Source: CADEEV01 sp032127875 (GTDB lineage Bacteria > Acidobacteriota > Vicinamibacteria > Fen-336). From it: 64,000 nucleotides of DNA. Within the stretch, counting starts at the first letter, position 1. Each line of letters starts with the position of its first letter. A program made the translations under genes and the position numbers. This document shows, in pieces, positions 27,898 to 35,399 of the stretch. The stretch lies in NCBI GenBank assembly GCA_032127875.1, contig JAQBHI010000049.1, positions 41,979-105,978 of the forward strand. Reading direction: 5' to 3'. The notes beneath the pieces were generated by a model that ran no database searches, was not told where the DNA came from, and saw only the letters and a list, made by a program, of their open reading frames with translations.

Positions 27898-29490
27898 ATG
27901 TCGCAGCAGAAGCAGGAGTGGGGCACGCGGCTCGGCGTTATTCTCGCCGTGTCCGGGTCCGCCGTCGGGCTTGGTAACTTCCTGCGTTTCCCGGGCCAGG
28001 CGGCCGCCAACGGCGGCGGCGCCTTCATGATCCCCTACTTCTGCGCGCTCTTGTTCCTGGGCATCCCGATCGGCTGGGCCGAGTGGACCATGGGCCGTTA
28101 CGGCGGCAGGAAAGGGGTCCATTCCGCGCCTGCCGTGATGGGCATCATCGGCAAGGGCCGCCTGGCCCGCTACCTCGGCGTCGTCGGCGTGCTGATTCCG
28201 CTGGCGGTGTCGTTCTACTACACGTACATTGAGGCCTGGTGCCTGGGCTACACGTGGAGCTACCTCACCGGTGGCATCGGCGTGGTCACGAACGCCCCGG
28301 TCGCCGAGCAGACGGCGCGCGCGGCGCAGTTCTACAGCGAGCTGACCGGCCGTGAGCATGACGGTGTGCTGGCGAGCGGGTCATACCGGACGTTCGTCTT
28401 CTGGGCGATCACCTTCGGGATCAACATCTGGCTGGTCTACCGCGGTATCTCGAAGGGCATCGAGAAGTTCTGCTCGTGGGCCATGCCGGCGATGGCGGTG
28501 TGTGCGCTGATCGTGCTGGTCCGCGTGCTCACGCTGGGGACGCCCGACTCGAGCCTGCCCGACCAGAACGTGGTCAACGGGCTCGGCTACATGTGGAACC
28601 CGAACCTCGAGGCCCTCGGAAACCCGCAGACCTGGCTCGCCGCCGCCGGCCAGATCTTCTTCAGCTTGTCGGTCGGCTTCGGCGTGATCATCAATTACGC
28701 GTCCTATATGAAGAAGAAGGACGACGTCGTGCTCTCGGGCCTCACCTCCTCGGCCACGAACGAGTTGTTCGAGGTGGGCTTCGGCGGGCTCATCACGCTC
28801 ACGGCCGCCTTCGTTTTCCTGGGACTTTCTGGAACGGCGGCCGCGGTGTCCGGCGGGAGTTTCGGGCTCGGCTTCACAACCCTGCCGGTCGTCTTCGCTC
28901 ACATGGGAGCCTTCGGCAACGTGATCGGCGCGGTGTGGTTCTTCATGCTGTTCCTGGCAGCGATCACCAGCTCGATCTCGATGTATCAGCCTTCGCTCGC
29001 GTTCTTCGAGGAATCGCTCGGAGCGTCGCACAAGGCGGCCACCAGTCTGGTGGTCGGCGTCTGCATGATCGGCTCGTTCCTCGTGATGTACTACAGCGAG
29101 GGCGGCGTCTTCTGGAGCACCATCGACGACTGGGTCGGCACGTTCCTGATCTTCATACTGGCGATGGTCCAGATCATCTTCTTCAGCTGGGTCTTCGGCA
29201 TCGAGCGCGGCTGGCGCGAAGCGCACCAGGGCGCCCAGATCCGGATCCCGGGGATCTACAAGTTCATCATGAAGTTCGTCGCGCCGATCTACCTGATCGT
29301 GGTGTTCGTCGCCTTCTGCAAGTCGAACCTGCCGGCCTGGATCCAGGCGGTCCGCGACGACCCCGCGCGGCAGGGGGCCTTGGCGCTGATTACGGCCACG
29401 ACGCTTCTGCTGGTGGTGTGCACCTATCTCGGAGAGAAGCGCTGGCGCGCGGCGGGAATCGACCTGGACGGAGACAAACCGGCGGACTGA
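27898..29490 (+). CDS. Neurotransmitter:sodium symporter (NSS/SNF) family transporter
   Basis: A 530-residue Na+-coupled transporter. TM1 carries LAVSGSAVGLGNFLRFPGQAAANGGGAFMIPY, the LeuT-fold sodium and substrate site; later segments include LSVGFGVIINYASYMKKKDD. Bacterial members import Met, Ala, Trp or other amino acids. ATG 27898 is preferred over GTG 27892 because AAGGGG then has 5-base spacing. Twenty bases downstream is a 44-codon gene for a single-helix protein, the usual arrangement of MetP/MetS-type transporters. Confidence 0.92.
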   Translation: MSQQKQEWGTRLGVILAVSGSAVGLGNFLRFPGQAAANGGGAFMIPYFCALLFLGIPIGWAEWTMGRYGGRKGVHSAPAVMGIIGKGRLARYLGVVGVLIPLAVSFYYTYIEAWCLGYTWSYLTGGIGVVTNAPVAEQTARAAQFYSELTGREHDGVLASGSYRTFVFWAITFGINIWLVYRGISKGIEKFCSWAMPAMAVCALIVLVRVLTLGTPDSSLPDQNVVNGLGYMWNPNLEALGNPQTWLAAAGQIFFSLSVGFGVIINYASYMKKKDDVVLSGLTSSATNELFEVGFGGLITLTAAFVFLGLSGTAAAVSGGSFGLGFTTLPVVFAHMGAFGNVIGAVWFFMLFLAAITSSISMYQPSLAFFEESLGASHKAATSLVVGVCMIGSFLVMYYSEGGVFWSTIDDWVGTFLIFILAMVQIIFFSWVFGIERGWREAHQGAQIRIPGIYKFIMKFVAPIYLIVVFVAFCKSNLPAWIQAVRDDPARQGALALITATTLLLVVCTYLGEKRWRAAGIDLDGDKPAD

Positions 29491-29509
29491 AGAAGGAGGC
29501 CGCGGACCA

Positions 29510-29644
29510 ATGAGCGCACTGGGCTGGATTTTCCTCGCGAGCTCGCTCAGCTTCGTTTGGGGGCTGGCGGGTTGGTGCTACTACAAGATTCTCTCGGCTC
29601 CCGTAGAACCGCCGGACGAAGTGCAGCGCTTCCACGGCGCCTGA
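29510..29644 (+). CDS. MetS-like small single-helix subunit of the NSS transporter
   Basis: Only 44 residues: a short N-terminus (MSAL), one hydrophobic helix (GWIFLASSLSFVWGLAGWCYYKIL), then an acidic tail. AAGGAGG precedes ATG 29510 by about 10 bases and the gene starts 20 bases after the symporter stop. MetS of the methionine/alanine importer MetPS has this size, topology and position. It probably stabilises or modulates the symporter. Easily missed because of its length. Confidence 0.75.
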   Translation: MSALGWIFLASSLSFVWGLAGWCYYKILSAPVEPPDEVQRFHGA

Positions 29645-29649
29645 GTTCA

Positions 29650-29671
29650 GGGCCCCGGTTTCCCGGGGCCC
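29650..29671. terminator. GC hairpin between convergent genes
   Basis: GGGCCCCGG, loop TTTC, CCGGGGCCC: a perfect 9-bp stem in the 53-base gap between the MetS-like gene and the convergent BON gene. No T-tract follows on either strand, so it may act as a bidirectional pause or terminator structure. Confidence 0.55.
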
Positions 29672-29697
29672 CGTTCACGCAGCTTGCAGCCGCGGGC

Positions 29698-30480
29698 TCA
29701 GAGCTCGATGGCGGGTCCCTCGAGCGGAACTGGCCTGTCGCCTCCGGGTTGCTCGCCGTCGAGGTGCAGCCTGTTGACCACGTCGAACGCCAGCGTCTGG
29801 CGCGCGATGCTTTCGATCTTCACGCGTTCGACTGGGCTCTGGACGAACCCGGTGAGCGTCACTCGGCCGCGATCCACGATGATCCGAATCGGCGGGTTGG
29901 CCCGGTGGGCGTACTGGGCAAAGTCGAGACTGCCATAGACCTGTGCGTAGATCTCCCGCCGCAGCCGATCGTCGAAGAGCGAGAGTGACTGCACGCTGAT
30001 CCGGTTATCGATGGCGAGCACGCCGGCCACCTTCGCCACGGCCGCGTCGAGATCGCTCTTCCGGTTCGGGCGGTACACGGAGCCAGCCAGCGTCACGACG
30101 CCGTTGACGACGCCCAGCTCGACGCTGTCGAAGACCCCGTAGTAGGGGTAACGCAGGATGGCGCTGCGGACGTCCTTGGTTATCTGCACGTCGGTGCGCT
30201 CTTCCGGAACCACGCGCAGGCGATTCTCGACGAGCTTGGATTCCTTGCGCGCGGAGCGCTCGGCCTCGCGGCGCGCGGCCAGCGTTGTGACCGCCCCGTC
30301 GAGGATTACGACGCCCTGCGCGGCGCTGACTTCGACCGCACCCTGGCTCACGGACTTGGACTTCGCGAGGCGCTCGAGAACGCGCTGCCTGACGTCATTG
30401 TCATCGGCTGTGGCCGGGAGCGCGGCCAGGAGGAAAATGGCGGCCGCCGCCCCCGTCATGCGATGAAGAGTGTGGTTCAT
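29698..30480 (-). CDS. Periplasmic BON-domain protein (three BON repeats)
   Basis: A 260-residue exported protein with a signal peptide (residues 1-24, ending LPATADD). Three BON-type units follow: VEVSAAQGVVILDGAVTTL, VELGVVNGVVTLAGSVYR and IIVDRGRVTLTGFVQSPVE, each with the central Gly-x-Val-x-Leu-x-Gly core. BON proteins such as OsmY bind phospholipid and protect the envelope under osmotic stress. ATG 30480 follows GAGGGAATC; upstream in-frame starts add a non-secretory Arg-rich segment. A sigma-54-like promoter lies 57-73 bases upstream of the start codon. Confidence 0.85.
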   Translation of the reverse strand: MNHTLHRMTGAAAAIFLLAALPATADDNDVRQRVLERLAKSKSVSQGAVEVSAAQGVVILDGAVTTLAARREAERSARKESKLVENRLRVVPEERTDVQITKDVRSAILRYPYYGVFDSVELGVVNGVVTLAGSVYRPNRKSDLDAAVAKVAGVLAIDNRISVQSLSLFDDRLRREIYAQVYGSLDFAQYAHRANPPIRIIVDRGRVTLTGFVQSPVERVKIESIARQTLAFDVVNRLHLDGEQPGGDRPVPLEGPAIEL

Positions 30481-30536
30481 GATTCCCTCTGCTCTGAGGC
30501 CAGGCCCCCTTCGGCGGCCTCTGCGCCTCACTCTGG

Positions 30537-30553
30537 AGCAAGTTGCTTGCCAG
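30537..30553 (-). promoter_or_regulatory. Sigma-54-type (-24/-12) promoter candidate of the BON gene
   Basis: On the minus strand the sequence CTGGCAAGCAACTTGCT matches the consensus YTGGCACG-N4-TTGCW with one mismatch and exact GG-to-GC spacing. The predicted transcription start leaves a leader of about 45 bases including the ribosome-binding site. No enhancer-binding regulator gene is adjacent. Confidence 0.5.
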
Positions 30554-30613
30554 TGCCCGCACGACGGCAAGTGCGTGAGCCACATCGCCTTCACATCTCT
30601 TGACGAGTGCGCG

Positions 30614-30633
30614 CTGTCCGCGGGCGCGGACAG
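30614..30633 (-). terminator. Hairpin downstream of the peroxiredoxin gene
   Basis: CTGTCCGC, loop GGGC, GCGGACAG: a perfect 8-bp stem starting 24 bases after the peroxiredoxin stop on the minus strand. It supports 30657 as the true end of that transcription unit. Confidence 0.5.
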
Positions 30634-30656
30634 GCAGCGGACTTGCCGGGCGTGGG

Positions 30657-31094
30657 CTACAAATCAGCCAGTATTTCTTCGGGGTGGGCGGCGGCGTTGA
30701 CCTTCGGGTAGGCCTTCTTCACCTTGCCGTCCGGCGCGATCAGATAGCTAATGCGCTTCGCGTGCTGGGCGGTGGCGTCGTCAGCGGCTCCATACGCCAG
30801 CCCAATGGCGCGATTCGCGTCGGATAGCAGCGGGAAGTCGAAGCCGAATTTCTGAGCAAAGACGGCCTGGTCAGGGACCGTGTCGAAGCTGACGCCCAGC
30901 ACCTGCACGCCCTTGTCCCCGTACTGCCGAATCCGGTCGCGGAACCCGCAACCTTCGGCCGTTCAACCGGGCGTGTCGGCCTTCGGATAGAACCAGAGAA
31001 CGACGCTCCGGCCACGATACTGGGAGAGCCGGATCAGCTTGCCCGTGTGGTCGCGCACCTCGAAATCCGGCGCCTCGGCTCCGACCTCCAGCAT
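30657..31094 (-). CDS. Selenocysteine-containing Bcp-type peroxiredoxin (in-frame TGA = Sec44)
   Basis: Thiol/selenol peroxidase reducing hydroperoxides in the cytoplasm. The reading frame is continuous from ATG 31094 to the stop at 30657 except for one TGA at 30965-30963. It falls exactly at the peroxidatic position: WFYPKADTPG-U-TAEGCGF, where other Bcp proteins have Cys. The resolving Cys is five residues later (residue 49). The rest is full-length and uninterrupted (LGVSFD, FPLLSD, YLIAPDGKV; 145 residues including Sec). A 14-bp hairpin with a G-rich apical loop 16 nt after the UGA fits bacterial SECIS geometry. Automatic calling would truncate the gene to the part after 30908. A plain nonsense mutation is the alternative. 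Upstream is a TATAAT box and a V4R-like sensor gene 22 bases away. Confidence 0.85.
30926..30962 (-). promoter_or_regulatory. Bacterial SECIS element candidate in the peroxiredoxin mRNA
   Basis: Immediately after the UGA the mRNA folds as a 6-bp outer stem (GCCGAA/UUCGGC), a GGA bulge, and an 8-bp inner stem (GGUUGCGG/CCGCGACC, one G-U pair) closed by GUU, or GGUUC if the last pair opens. The apical loop begins 16 nt after UGA with G in the first positions, as bacterial SECIS models require for SelB binding. Confidence 0.7.
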
Positions 31095-31114
31095 AGCGAG
31101 ACCCCCAGCACCCG

Positions 31115-31120
31115 ATTATA
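31115..31120 (-). promoter_or_regulatory. Consensus -10 box (TATAAT) before the peroxiredoxin gene
   Basis: A perfect TATAAT on the minus strand, 20 bases before the selenoprotein ATG. It contains the TAA stop codon of the upstream sensor gene. No good -35 is seen 17 bases upstream, so it may be a weak or activator-dependent internal promoter. Confidence 0.4.
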
Positions 31121-31715
31121 CGGCGAGGCTGTCGCCGCGGGCCGACCAGCGCAGCGACCATACGCAGGCCACGTCGCCCTTGTTCTGGCAGTAACGCTCC
31201 TCGGCGCTCACGGACCCGCCGGTGAGACATTCGATGGAGCGGCGGATGTAGCCCTTGGCGGAGAGGCAGTAGATCGGATCGTTTTCGGGGTAATCGCTGA
31301 AGGAGATCTCGCCGACGCTGAAGTTGATGCGGCGATAATCGGCGCGGCCGAAGTTGTGGAAGCGCCGGTGCTCCTCGGCCATGCGCGCGAGAAAACCGTG
31401 CACGTTGATGAGCGCCGCGTGCTCTCCAAGCCAGAACGTACGCTGCTGCGCAGAAGCCTCACCCAGACGCTCGTACAGGAGTTCGTCACCCTTGCCAAAC
31501 TGCGTGGCGATGGCCCGGTCCAGGCGGATCAGCGTGCCGAACGGGTACCAGGTGTTCCTGTCGACGCCTGCGAGTCGGCCACGATCCTGGGCGGGAAGCG
31601 CCTCGAGGACGCGGGCGATCGCGTCGGACCCGTGCTCCCGTTTCAAGTACTCGAAACGGGACACGACGATCTGTCCGTGCAGGTGGGGCCCCCTGAGATC
31701 CGATGGCTCGCTCAT
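31116..31715 (-). CDS. V4R/DUF2378-like small-molecule sensor-type protein
   Basis: A 199-residue protein. The C-terminal motif YCQNKGDVACVWSLRW, with two Cys around a Gly, resembles the V4R (vinyl-4-reductase) ligand-binding domain; the N-terminal pattern ...VLEALPAQDRGRLAGVDRNTWYPFGTLIRLDRAIATQFGKGDELLYERLG resembles the DUF2378 family found widely in Myxococcota. Such domains bind haem, NO or other small ligands, but no ligand residue can be assigned here. It lies 21 bases upstream of the selenoprotein peroxiredoxin in the same orientation, suggesting a redox- or ligand-linked pair. Confidence 0.55.
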   Translation of the reverse strand: MSEPSDLRGPHLHGQIVVSRFEYLKREHGSDAIARVLEALPAQDRGRLAGVDRNTWYPFGTLIRLDRAIATQFGKGDELLYERLGEASAQQRTFWLGEHAALINVHGFLARMAEEHRRFHNFGRADYRRINFSVGEISFSDYPENDPIYCLSAKGYIRRSIECLTGGSVSAEERYCQNKGDVACVWSLRWSARGDSLAV

Positions 31716-31834
31716 GCCGGGGCTGAAGAGCAGGATTCGTGCCCGCTCGCTATCAACGACTTACGCATGGCTCGTCGGACGGGACGGCCGACAAGCTGAC
31801 ATGGCCGGCTGGAAGTCGGACAGGCCCGCGGGCC

Positions 31835-31864
31835 TTGAGAGTTGCCCCGCCGATCCTTTACACT
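31835..31864 (+). promoter_or_regulatory. Sigma-70-type promoter of the aromatic-CoA operon
   Basis: TTGAGA (31835-31840), an 18-base spacer and TACACT (31859-31864) end 8 bases before the ATG of the SDR gene. This is one of the better promoters in the window and predicts a leaderless or nearly leaderless mRNA. Confidence 0.6.
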
Positions 31865-31872
31865 TAAACGAT

Positions 31873-32646
31873 ATGAGCCTGGCGGGGCGTAGGGCACTGG
31901 TGACGGGAGGCGGGCGCGGCATCGGGCGGGCCGTGGCTCGAGAACTCGCGCGCGCCGGCGTTTCGGTCGCGGTCGCGTCTCGGACGCGGGCCGAGCTCGA
32001 CGCCGTCGTCGCGGAACTGCACGCCGCGAATCTCCGCGCGGCAAGCTTCACGGCCGACGTCTCCAGGGCCGAGGATGTGGCCAGCCTGGTGCGCGCCGCC
32101 GACGAGGCGCTGGGTGGTCTAGACATCCTCGTGAATGCGGCGGGCACAGCACCTTCGGCGCCGCTCGTGAAGACCTCCGACGAGCAGTGGCGGGCGGCCA
32201 TCGAGACCAACCTCAGCGGCGCCTTCTATGCGATGCGCGCCGCGCTGCCTGGGATGCTGGCGGCGAGCTGGGGGCGTGTCGTGAACGTGGCCTCGATCGC
32301 GGGCAAGACTGGCTACCCCTACATCTCGGCCTACGCCGCGAGCAAACATGGCCTGCTCGGGCTCACGAAATGCGCGGCCCTCGAAGTCGCGGAGAAGGGC
32401 GTCACGGTCAACGCCGTCTGCCCCGGCTATGTCGATACGCCCATGACGGACCTGTCGATAGCCCGCATCGTCGAGAAGACCTGCCGGCCGGCCGCCGAGA
32501 TTCGGCGTCGCCTCGAGGACGCAAGCCCGCAAAAGCGGCTCTACACCGCGGAGGAGGTGGCGGCGCTGGTCGTGTTCCTGTGCGGCGAGGCCGCAAGCGG
32601 CATCAACGGCCAGGCGCTTAGCGTCGATGGTGGGACGCTGGTTTGA
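31873..32646 (+). CDS. Short-chain dehydrogenase/reductase, acyl-CoA pathway type
   Basis: A 257-residue classical SDR. Cofactor loop VTGGGRGIGRAVA (TGxxxGxG), NAAG, the catalytic Ser in VNVASIAGKTGYPYISAYAASKH with Tyr-x3-Lys, and C-terminal INGQALSVDGGTLV. Members of this subgroup reduce or oxidise ring or beta-hydroxy groups of acyl-CoA or aryl-CoA intermediates. It is the first gene of an eight-gene operon with RidA, MarR, crotonase, acyl-CoA dehydrogenase, di-iron and OYE genes; its TGA overlaps the TTG of RidA. Confidence 0.88.
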   Translation: MSLAGRRALVTGGGRGIGRAVARELARAGVSVAVASRTRAELDAVVAELHAANLRAASFTADVSRAEDVASLVRAADEALGGLDILVNAAGTAPSAPLVKTSDEQWRAAIETNLSGAFYAMRAALPGMLAASWGRVVNVASIAGKTGYPYISAYAASKHGLLGLTKCAALEVAEKGVTVNAVCPGYVDTPMTDLSIARIVEKTCRPAAEIRRRLEDASPQKRLYTAEEVAALVVFLCGEAASGINGQALSVDGGTLV

Positions 32647-33035
32647 AGCTGCAGCCCGTGAATCCTGCGAGCCTGGCGCTGGCCCGCGGCTACAGCCACG
32701 GCATGCGGGGCTCCGGCGAGGTGCTCTTCGTTGCCGGCCAGATCGGCTGGGATGCACAGGCTCGGCTGGTGTCCGACGACTTCGCGCTCCAGTTCGGCCA
32801 GGCGCTCGACAACGTCCTGGCGGTCGTGCGAGAGGCGGGCGGCAGCCCTCAATCGATCGGCCGCTTGACGATCTACGTCGTGGACAAGCGCGAGTACCTG
32901 GCGCGGGCCAAGGACGTCGGGGCGGCCTATCGGACCCGCATGGGGCGCCACTTCCCCGCGATGGCCCTCGTCGAAGTGAAGTCGCTCCTCGAGGCGGGGG
33001 CGAAGCTGGAAATCGAGGCGACGGCGCTGCTGTGA
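32643..33035 (+). CDS. RidA/YjgF-family enamine/imine deaminase-like protein
   Basis: A 130-residue RidA-fold protein. VLFVAGQIGWD matches the family motif, followed by FALQFGQALDNVLAVVREAGG and FPAMALVEVKSLLEAGAKLEIEATAL; the catalytic-site Arg of RidA (in the R-x-C/CVxxxLxD region) is replaced by MALVEVKSL, so it is an Rid-type relative rather than strict RidA. RidA relatives hydrolyse reactive enamines/imines. In aminobenzoyl-CoA pathways they would release ammonia from an imine intermediate. TTG 32643 overlaps the previous stop (TTGA). Confidence 0.85.
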   Translation: MKLQPVNPASLALARGYSHGMRGSGEVLFVAGQIGWDAQARLVSDDFALQFGQALDNVLAVVREAGGSPQSIGRLTIYVVDKREYLARAKDVGAAYRTRMGRHFPAMALVEVKSLLEAGAKLEIEATALL

Positions 33036-33475
33036 AGAACACTGACTCGCGCCTGGCACTTTCGGTCTGGGTCCGGTTGCTCAAGGCGCACGGCCTGCTG
33101 TTGCGCGAGGTGCGGCGCCGCGTGCCCGACGCGCTCACGCTGCCGCAGTTCGACGTGCTTGCGCAGCTTTATCGCAGCGACGAGGGCATGACGCCGGGCC
33201 GGCTCACCCGGGAGCTGCTGGTGACCGCGGGCAACGTCACGGGCATCGTCGAGCGGCTCGCGAGCCTCGGGCTGGTCGAGCGCCACCCGGTGCCCGAGGA
33301 TCGGCGGGCTGTGCGGATCCGGCTTACGGCCAAAGGCTCTAAGCTGATGCGGCGGGCCATTCCGCGCCATCGGCGCGAGGTCGGCACGCTGTTCGCCCCG
33401 TTGGCCGAGGGCGAGCTGGCCCACCTGCGCGACCTGCTGGGTACGCTGAACCAGCGACTGGAGGAGCGCGCATGA
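33032..33475 (+). CDS. MarR-family transcriptional regulator
   Basis: A 147-residue winged-helix repressor. The MarR core is LTLPQFDVLAQLYRSDEGMTPGRLTRELLVTAGNVTGIVERLASLGLVERHPVPEDRRAVRIRLTAKG, with recognition helix and the wing Asp-Arg-Arg. MarR proteins often sense aromatic acids or their CoA thioesters. It is embedded in the operon (GTG 33032 overlaps the RidA stop; ATGA with the crotonase gene), so it probably autoregulates this pathway. Confidence 0.92.
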   Translation: MKNTDSRLALSVWVRLLKAHGLLLREVRRRVPDALTLPQFDVLAQLYRSDEGMTPGRLTRELLVTAGNVTGIVERLASLGLVERHPVPEDRRAVRIRLTAKGSKLMRRAIPRHRREVGTLFAPLAEGELAHLRDLLGTLNQRLEERA

Positions 33476-34272
33476 CGACGAAGGGCTTTCGTTGCCAGGA
33501 GGCGGGCGGCGTCGCGACGCTCACCCTCGACCGTCCGGACACGCTCAACTCGCTCACCTTCGAAATGTACCGCGAGCTGACCGGAGTCTTTCGCGCGCTG
33601 CCCGCCCGTCGGGAGATCCGGGCGGTGGTGCTCACCGGAGCCGGGCGCGCCTTCTGCACCGGCGGCGACGTGAAAGAGATCATCGGCGAACTGCTTCAGC
33701 ACGACCACGCCCAGCTGCTGGCGTTCACGCGGCTCACGTGCGAGCTGGTGCGCGCGATGCGCGAAGCGCCACAGCCGATCGTCGCCTGCCTCAACGGTAC
33801 GGTGGCGGGCGCCGGGGCCGCCTTGGCACTCGCCGCCGACTTCCGCGTCGCGGCGGACACGGCGAAGATCGCGTTCCTGTTCGTGAAGGTGGGGTTGGCC
33901 GGCGCGGACATGGGCGCTGCCTGCCTGTTGCCACGAGTGGTGGGCCTGGGCCGCGCCACCCAGCTGCTCATGACCGGCGACTTCGTCGACGCGACCGAAG
34001 CGGAGCGCATCGGCCTCTATCACCGCGTAGTGCCCAAAGACGGGCTCGACGCTGCGACCCGGTCACTCGTGGCGCGCCTGGTGCGCGCCCCTCGCGAGGC
34101 CATCGCCGCCACCAAGGCCGCGCTCAACCACGAACTCACGCTCGCGATCGGCACAGCACTCGACCACGAGGCCGTGGTCCAGGCCGAGCTGATGACGCGT
34201 CCCGATTTCCGCGAAGGCTTCGCGGCCTTCATGGAGAAGCGACCGCCCCGCTTCGAAGGAGCCCCCGAGTGA
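33472..34272 (+). CDS. Enoyl-CoA hydratase/isomerase (crotonase family)
   Basis: A 266-residue crotonase. The oxyanion-hole segments are present: ATLTLDRPDTLNSL, then GRAFCTGGDVKEI and CLNGTVAGAGAALALAADFRVA. At the first catalytic Glu position (E144-type) the sequence reads AFLFVKVGLAGADMGAACLLPRVVG, so the hydratase glutamates are not at their usual places and another crotonase chemistry (isomerase or hydrolase) is possible. ATG 33472 and GTGA overlap place it between MarR and the acyl-CoA dehydrogenase in the operon. Substrate is probably a ring-derived CoA thioester. Confidence 0.9.
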   Translation: MTTKGFRCQEAGGVATLTLDRPDTLNSLTFEMYRELTGVFRALPARREIRAVVLTGAGRAFCTGGDVKEIIGELLQHDHAQLLAFTRLTCELVRAMREAPQPIVACLNGTVAGAGAALALAADFRVAADTAKIAFLFVKVGLAGADMGAACLLPRVVGLGRATQLLMTGDFVDATEAERIGLYHRVVPKDGLDAATRSLVARLVRAPREAIAATKAALNHELTLAIGTALDHEAVVQAELMTRPDFREGFAAFMEKRPPRFEGAPE

Positions 34273-35399
34273 GCGACGATCCGTTCCTCGAAAGGAAGCA
34301 CGCCCTTCTCGGCGAGCGCATCCGCGCCTTCGGCGACAAGTGGCTGCGCAGCTCGGCACAGGACGAGTCGGACCCCGCCGGCCGGACGCGCCGGATCGTG
34401 ACGGCGATGGCGGAAGCATCGTTCCTGCGCTACGCGGTGCCGCCCCCGCACGGGGCCATGGACCTGCGCTCGCTGGTGGTCGTGCGCGAGAACCTGGCGT
34501 ACTTCTCGTCGCTCGCCGACACGGGCTTCGTCATGCAGGGCCTGGGTTCGTACCCGATCGCCCGCGTCGGCACCGAAATCCAGCGCAACACCTGGCTGCC
34601 GCCGATCGCCGGCGGCCACGTGCTCGCCGCGTTTGCGGTCACCGAGCCCGAGGCCGGCTCGGACCTGGGCGGGATTCGCACGCAGGCGGATCGCGACGGC
34701 GCGCTGTGGCGCCTCACGGGCGTCAAGAGCTACATTTCGAACGCCGGCATCGCGGGCGTCTACAGCGTACTCGCCCGCACTGGAGAGGGCTCCTCCCATT
34801 CCGGGCTCTCGATGTTCCTCGTCGATGCCGAGGCGCCGGGCCTGTCGGTGAAGATGCTGGAAGCGATGGCCCCGCATCCGCTCGGGGAACTGCGCTTCAG
34901 CAACACGCCTGCCCTGCTGCTGGGTGAGCTAGGCGAAGGCTTCGCGCTCGCAACCGCGACGCTCGAGCAGTTTCGACCTACCGTGGGCGCCGCGGCCTGC
35001 GGCCTCGCCGGTCGCGCCTTCGACGAAGCGCTGCGCCACGCCCAGGCGCGACGGCAGTTCGGCCGCAGCCTCGCTGACTTCCAGGCCACGAAGATGGCCC
35101 TCGCTGAGATGCACGTCGAGATCGAGGGGGCGCGGCTGCTCGTCCACAGGGCGGCCTGGCGGAAGGACACCGGCGCCGAGTCGATCGCCCGCGAGGGCGC
35201 CGTGGCGAAGCTCGCTGCGACCGAGATGGCCCAGCGCGTGGTGGATCGCGCCGTGCAGATCCACGGCGCTCGGGGCGTGATGCGCGGATCGACCGTGGAG
35301 CGGCTGTACCGCGAGGTGCGGGCGCTGCGCATCTACGAGGGCACGAGCGAGATCCAGAAGCTGGTGATCGCCCGCGAGCTATTGAAGGAGAGCCGATGA
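34269..35399 (+). CDS. Acyl-CoA dehydrogenase
   Basis: A 376-residue flavoprotein of normal ACAD length. FAVTEPEAGSDLGGIRT is the flavin/substrate signature, DFQATKMALAEMHVEIEGARLLVHRAAW follows, and the C-terminal RLYREVRALRIYEGTSEIQKLVIAREL carries the base Glu in the EGTSE motif. It dehydrogenates an acyl- or alicyclic-CoA at C2-C3. GTG 34269 overlaps the crotonase stop and its TGA overlaps the next ATG. In the proposed pathway it would act on the reduced ring. Confidence 0.92.
   Translation: MSDDPFLERKHALLGERIRAFGDKWLRSSAQDESDPAGRTRRIVTAMAEASFLRYAVPPPHGAMDLRSLVVVRENLAYFSSLADTGFVMQGLGSYPIARVGTEIQRNTWLPPIAGGHVLAAFAVTEPEAGSDLGGIRTQADRDGALWRLTGVKSYISNAGIAGVYSVLARTGEGSSHSGLSMFLVDAEAPGLSVKMLEAMAPHPLGELRFSNTPALLLGELGEGFALATATLEQFRPTVGAAACGLAGRAFDEALRHAQARRQFGRSLADFQATKMALAEMHVEIEGARLLVHRAAWRKDTGAESIAREGAVAKLAATEMAQRVVDRAVQIHGARGVMRGSTVERLYREVRALRIYEGTSEIQKLVIARELLKESR

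Noticed and set aside
30657..30908. Short peroxiredoxin fragment as an independent gene
   Set aside because: It lacks the active site; the upstream in-frame sequence restores a full-length protein if TGA is read as Sec.
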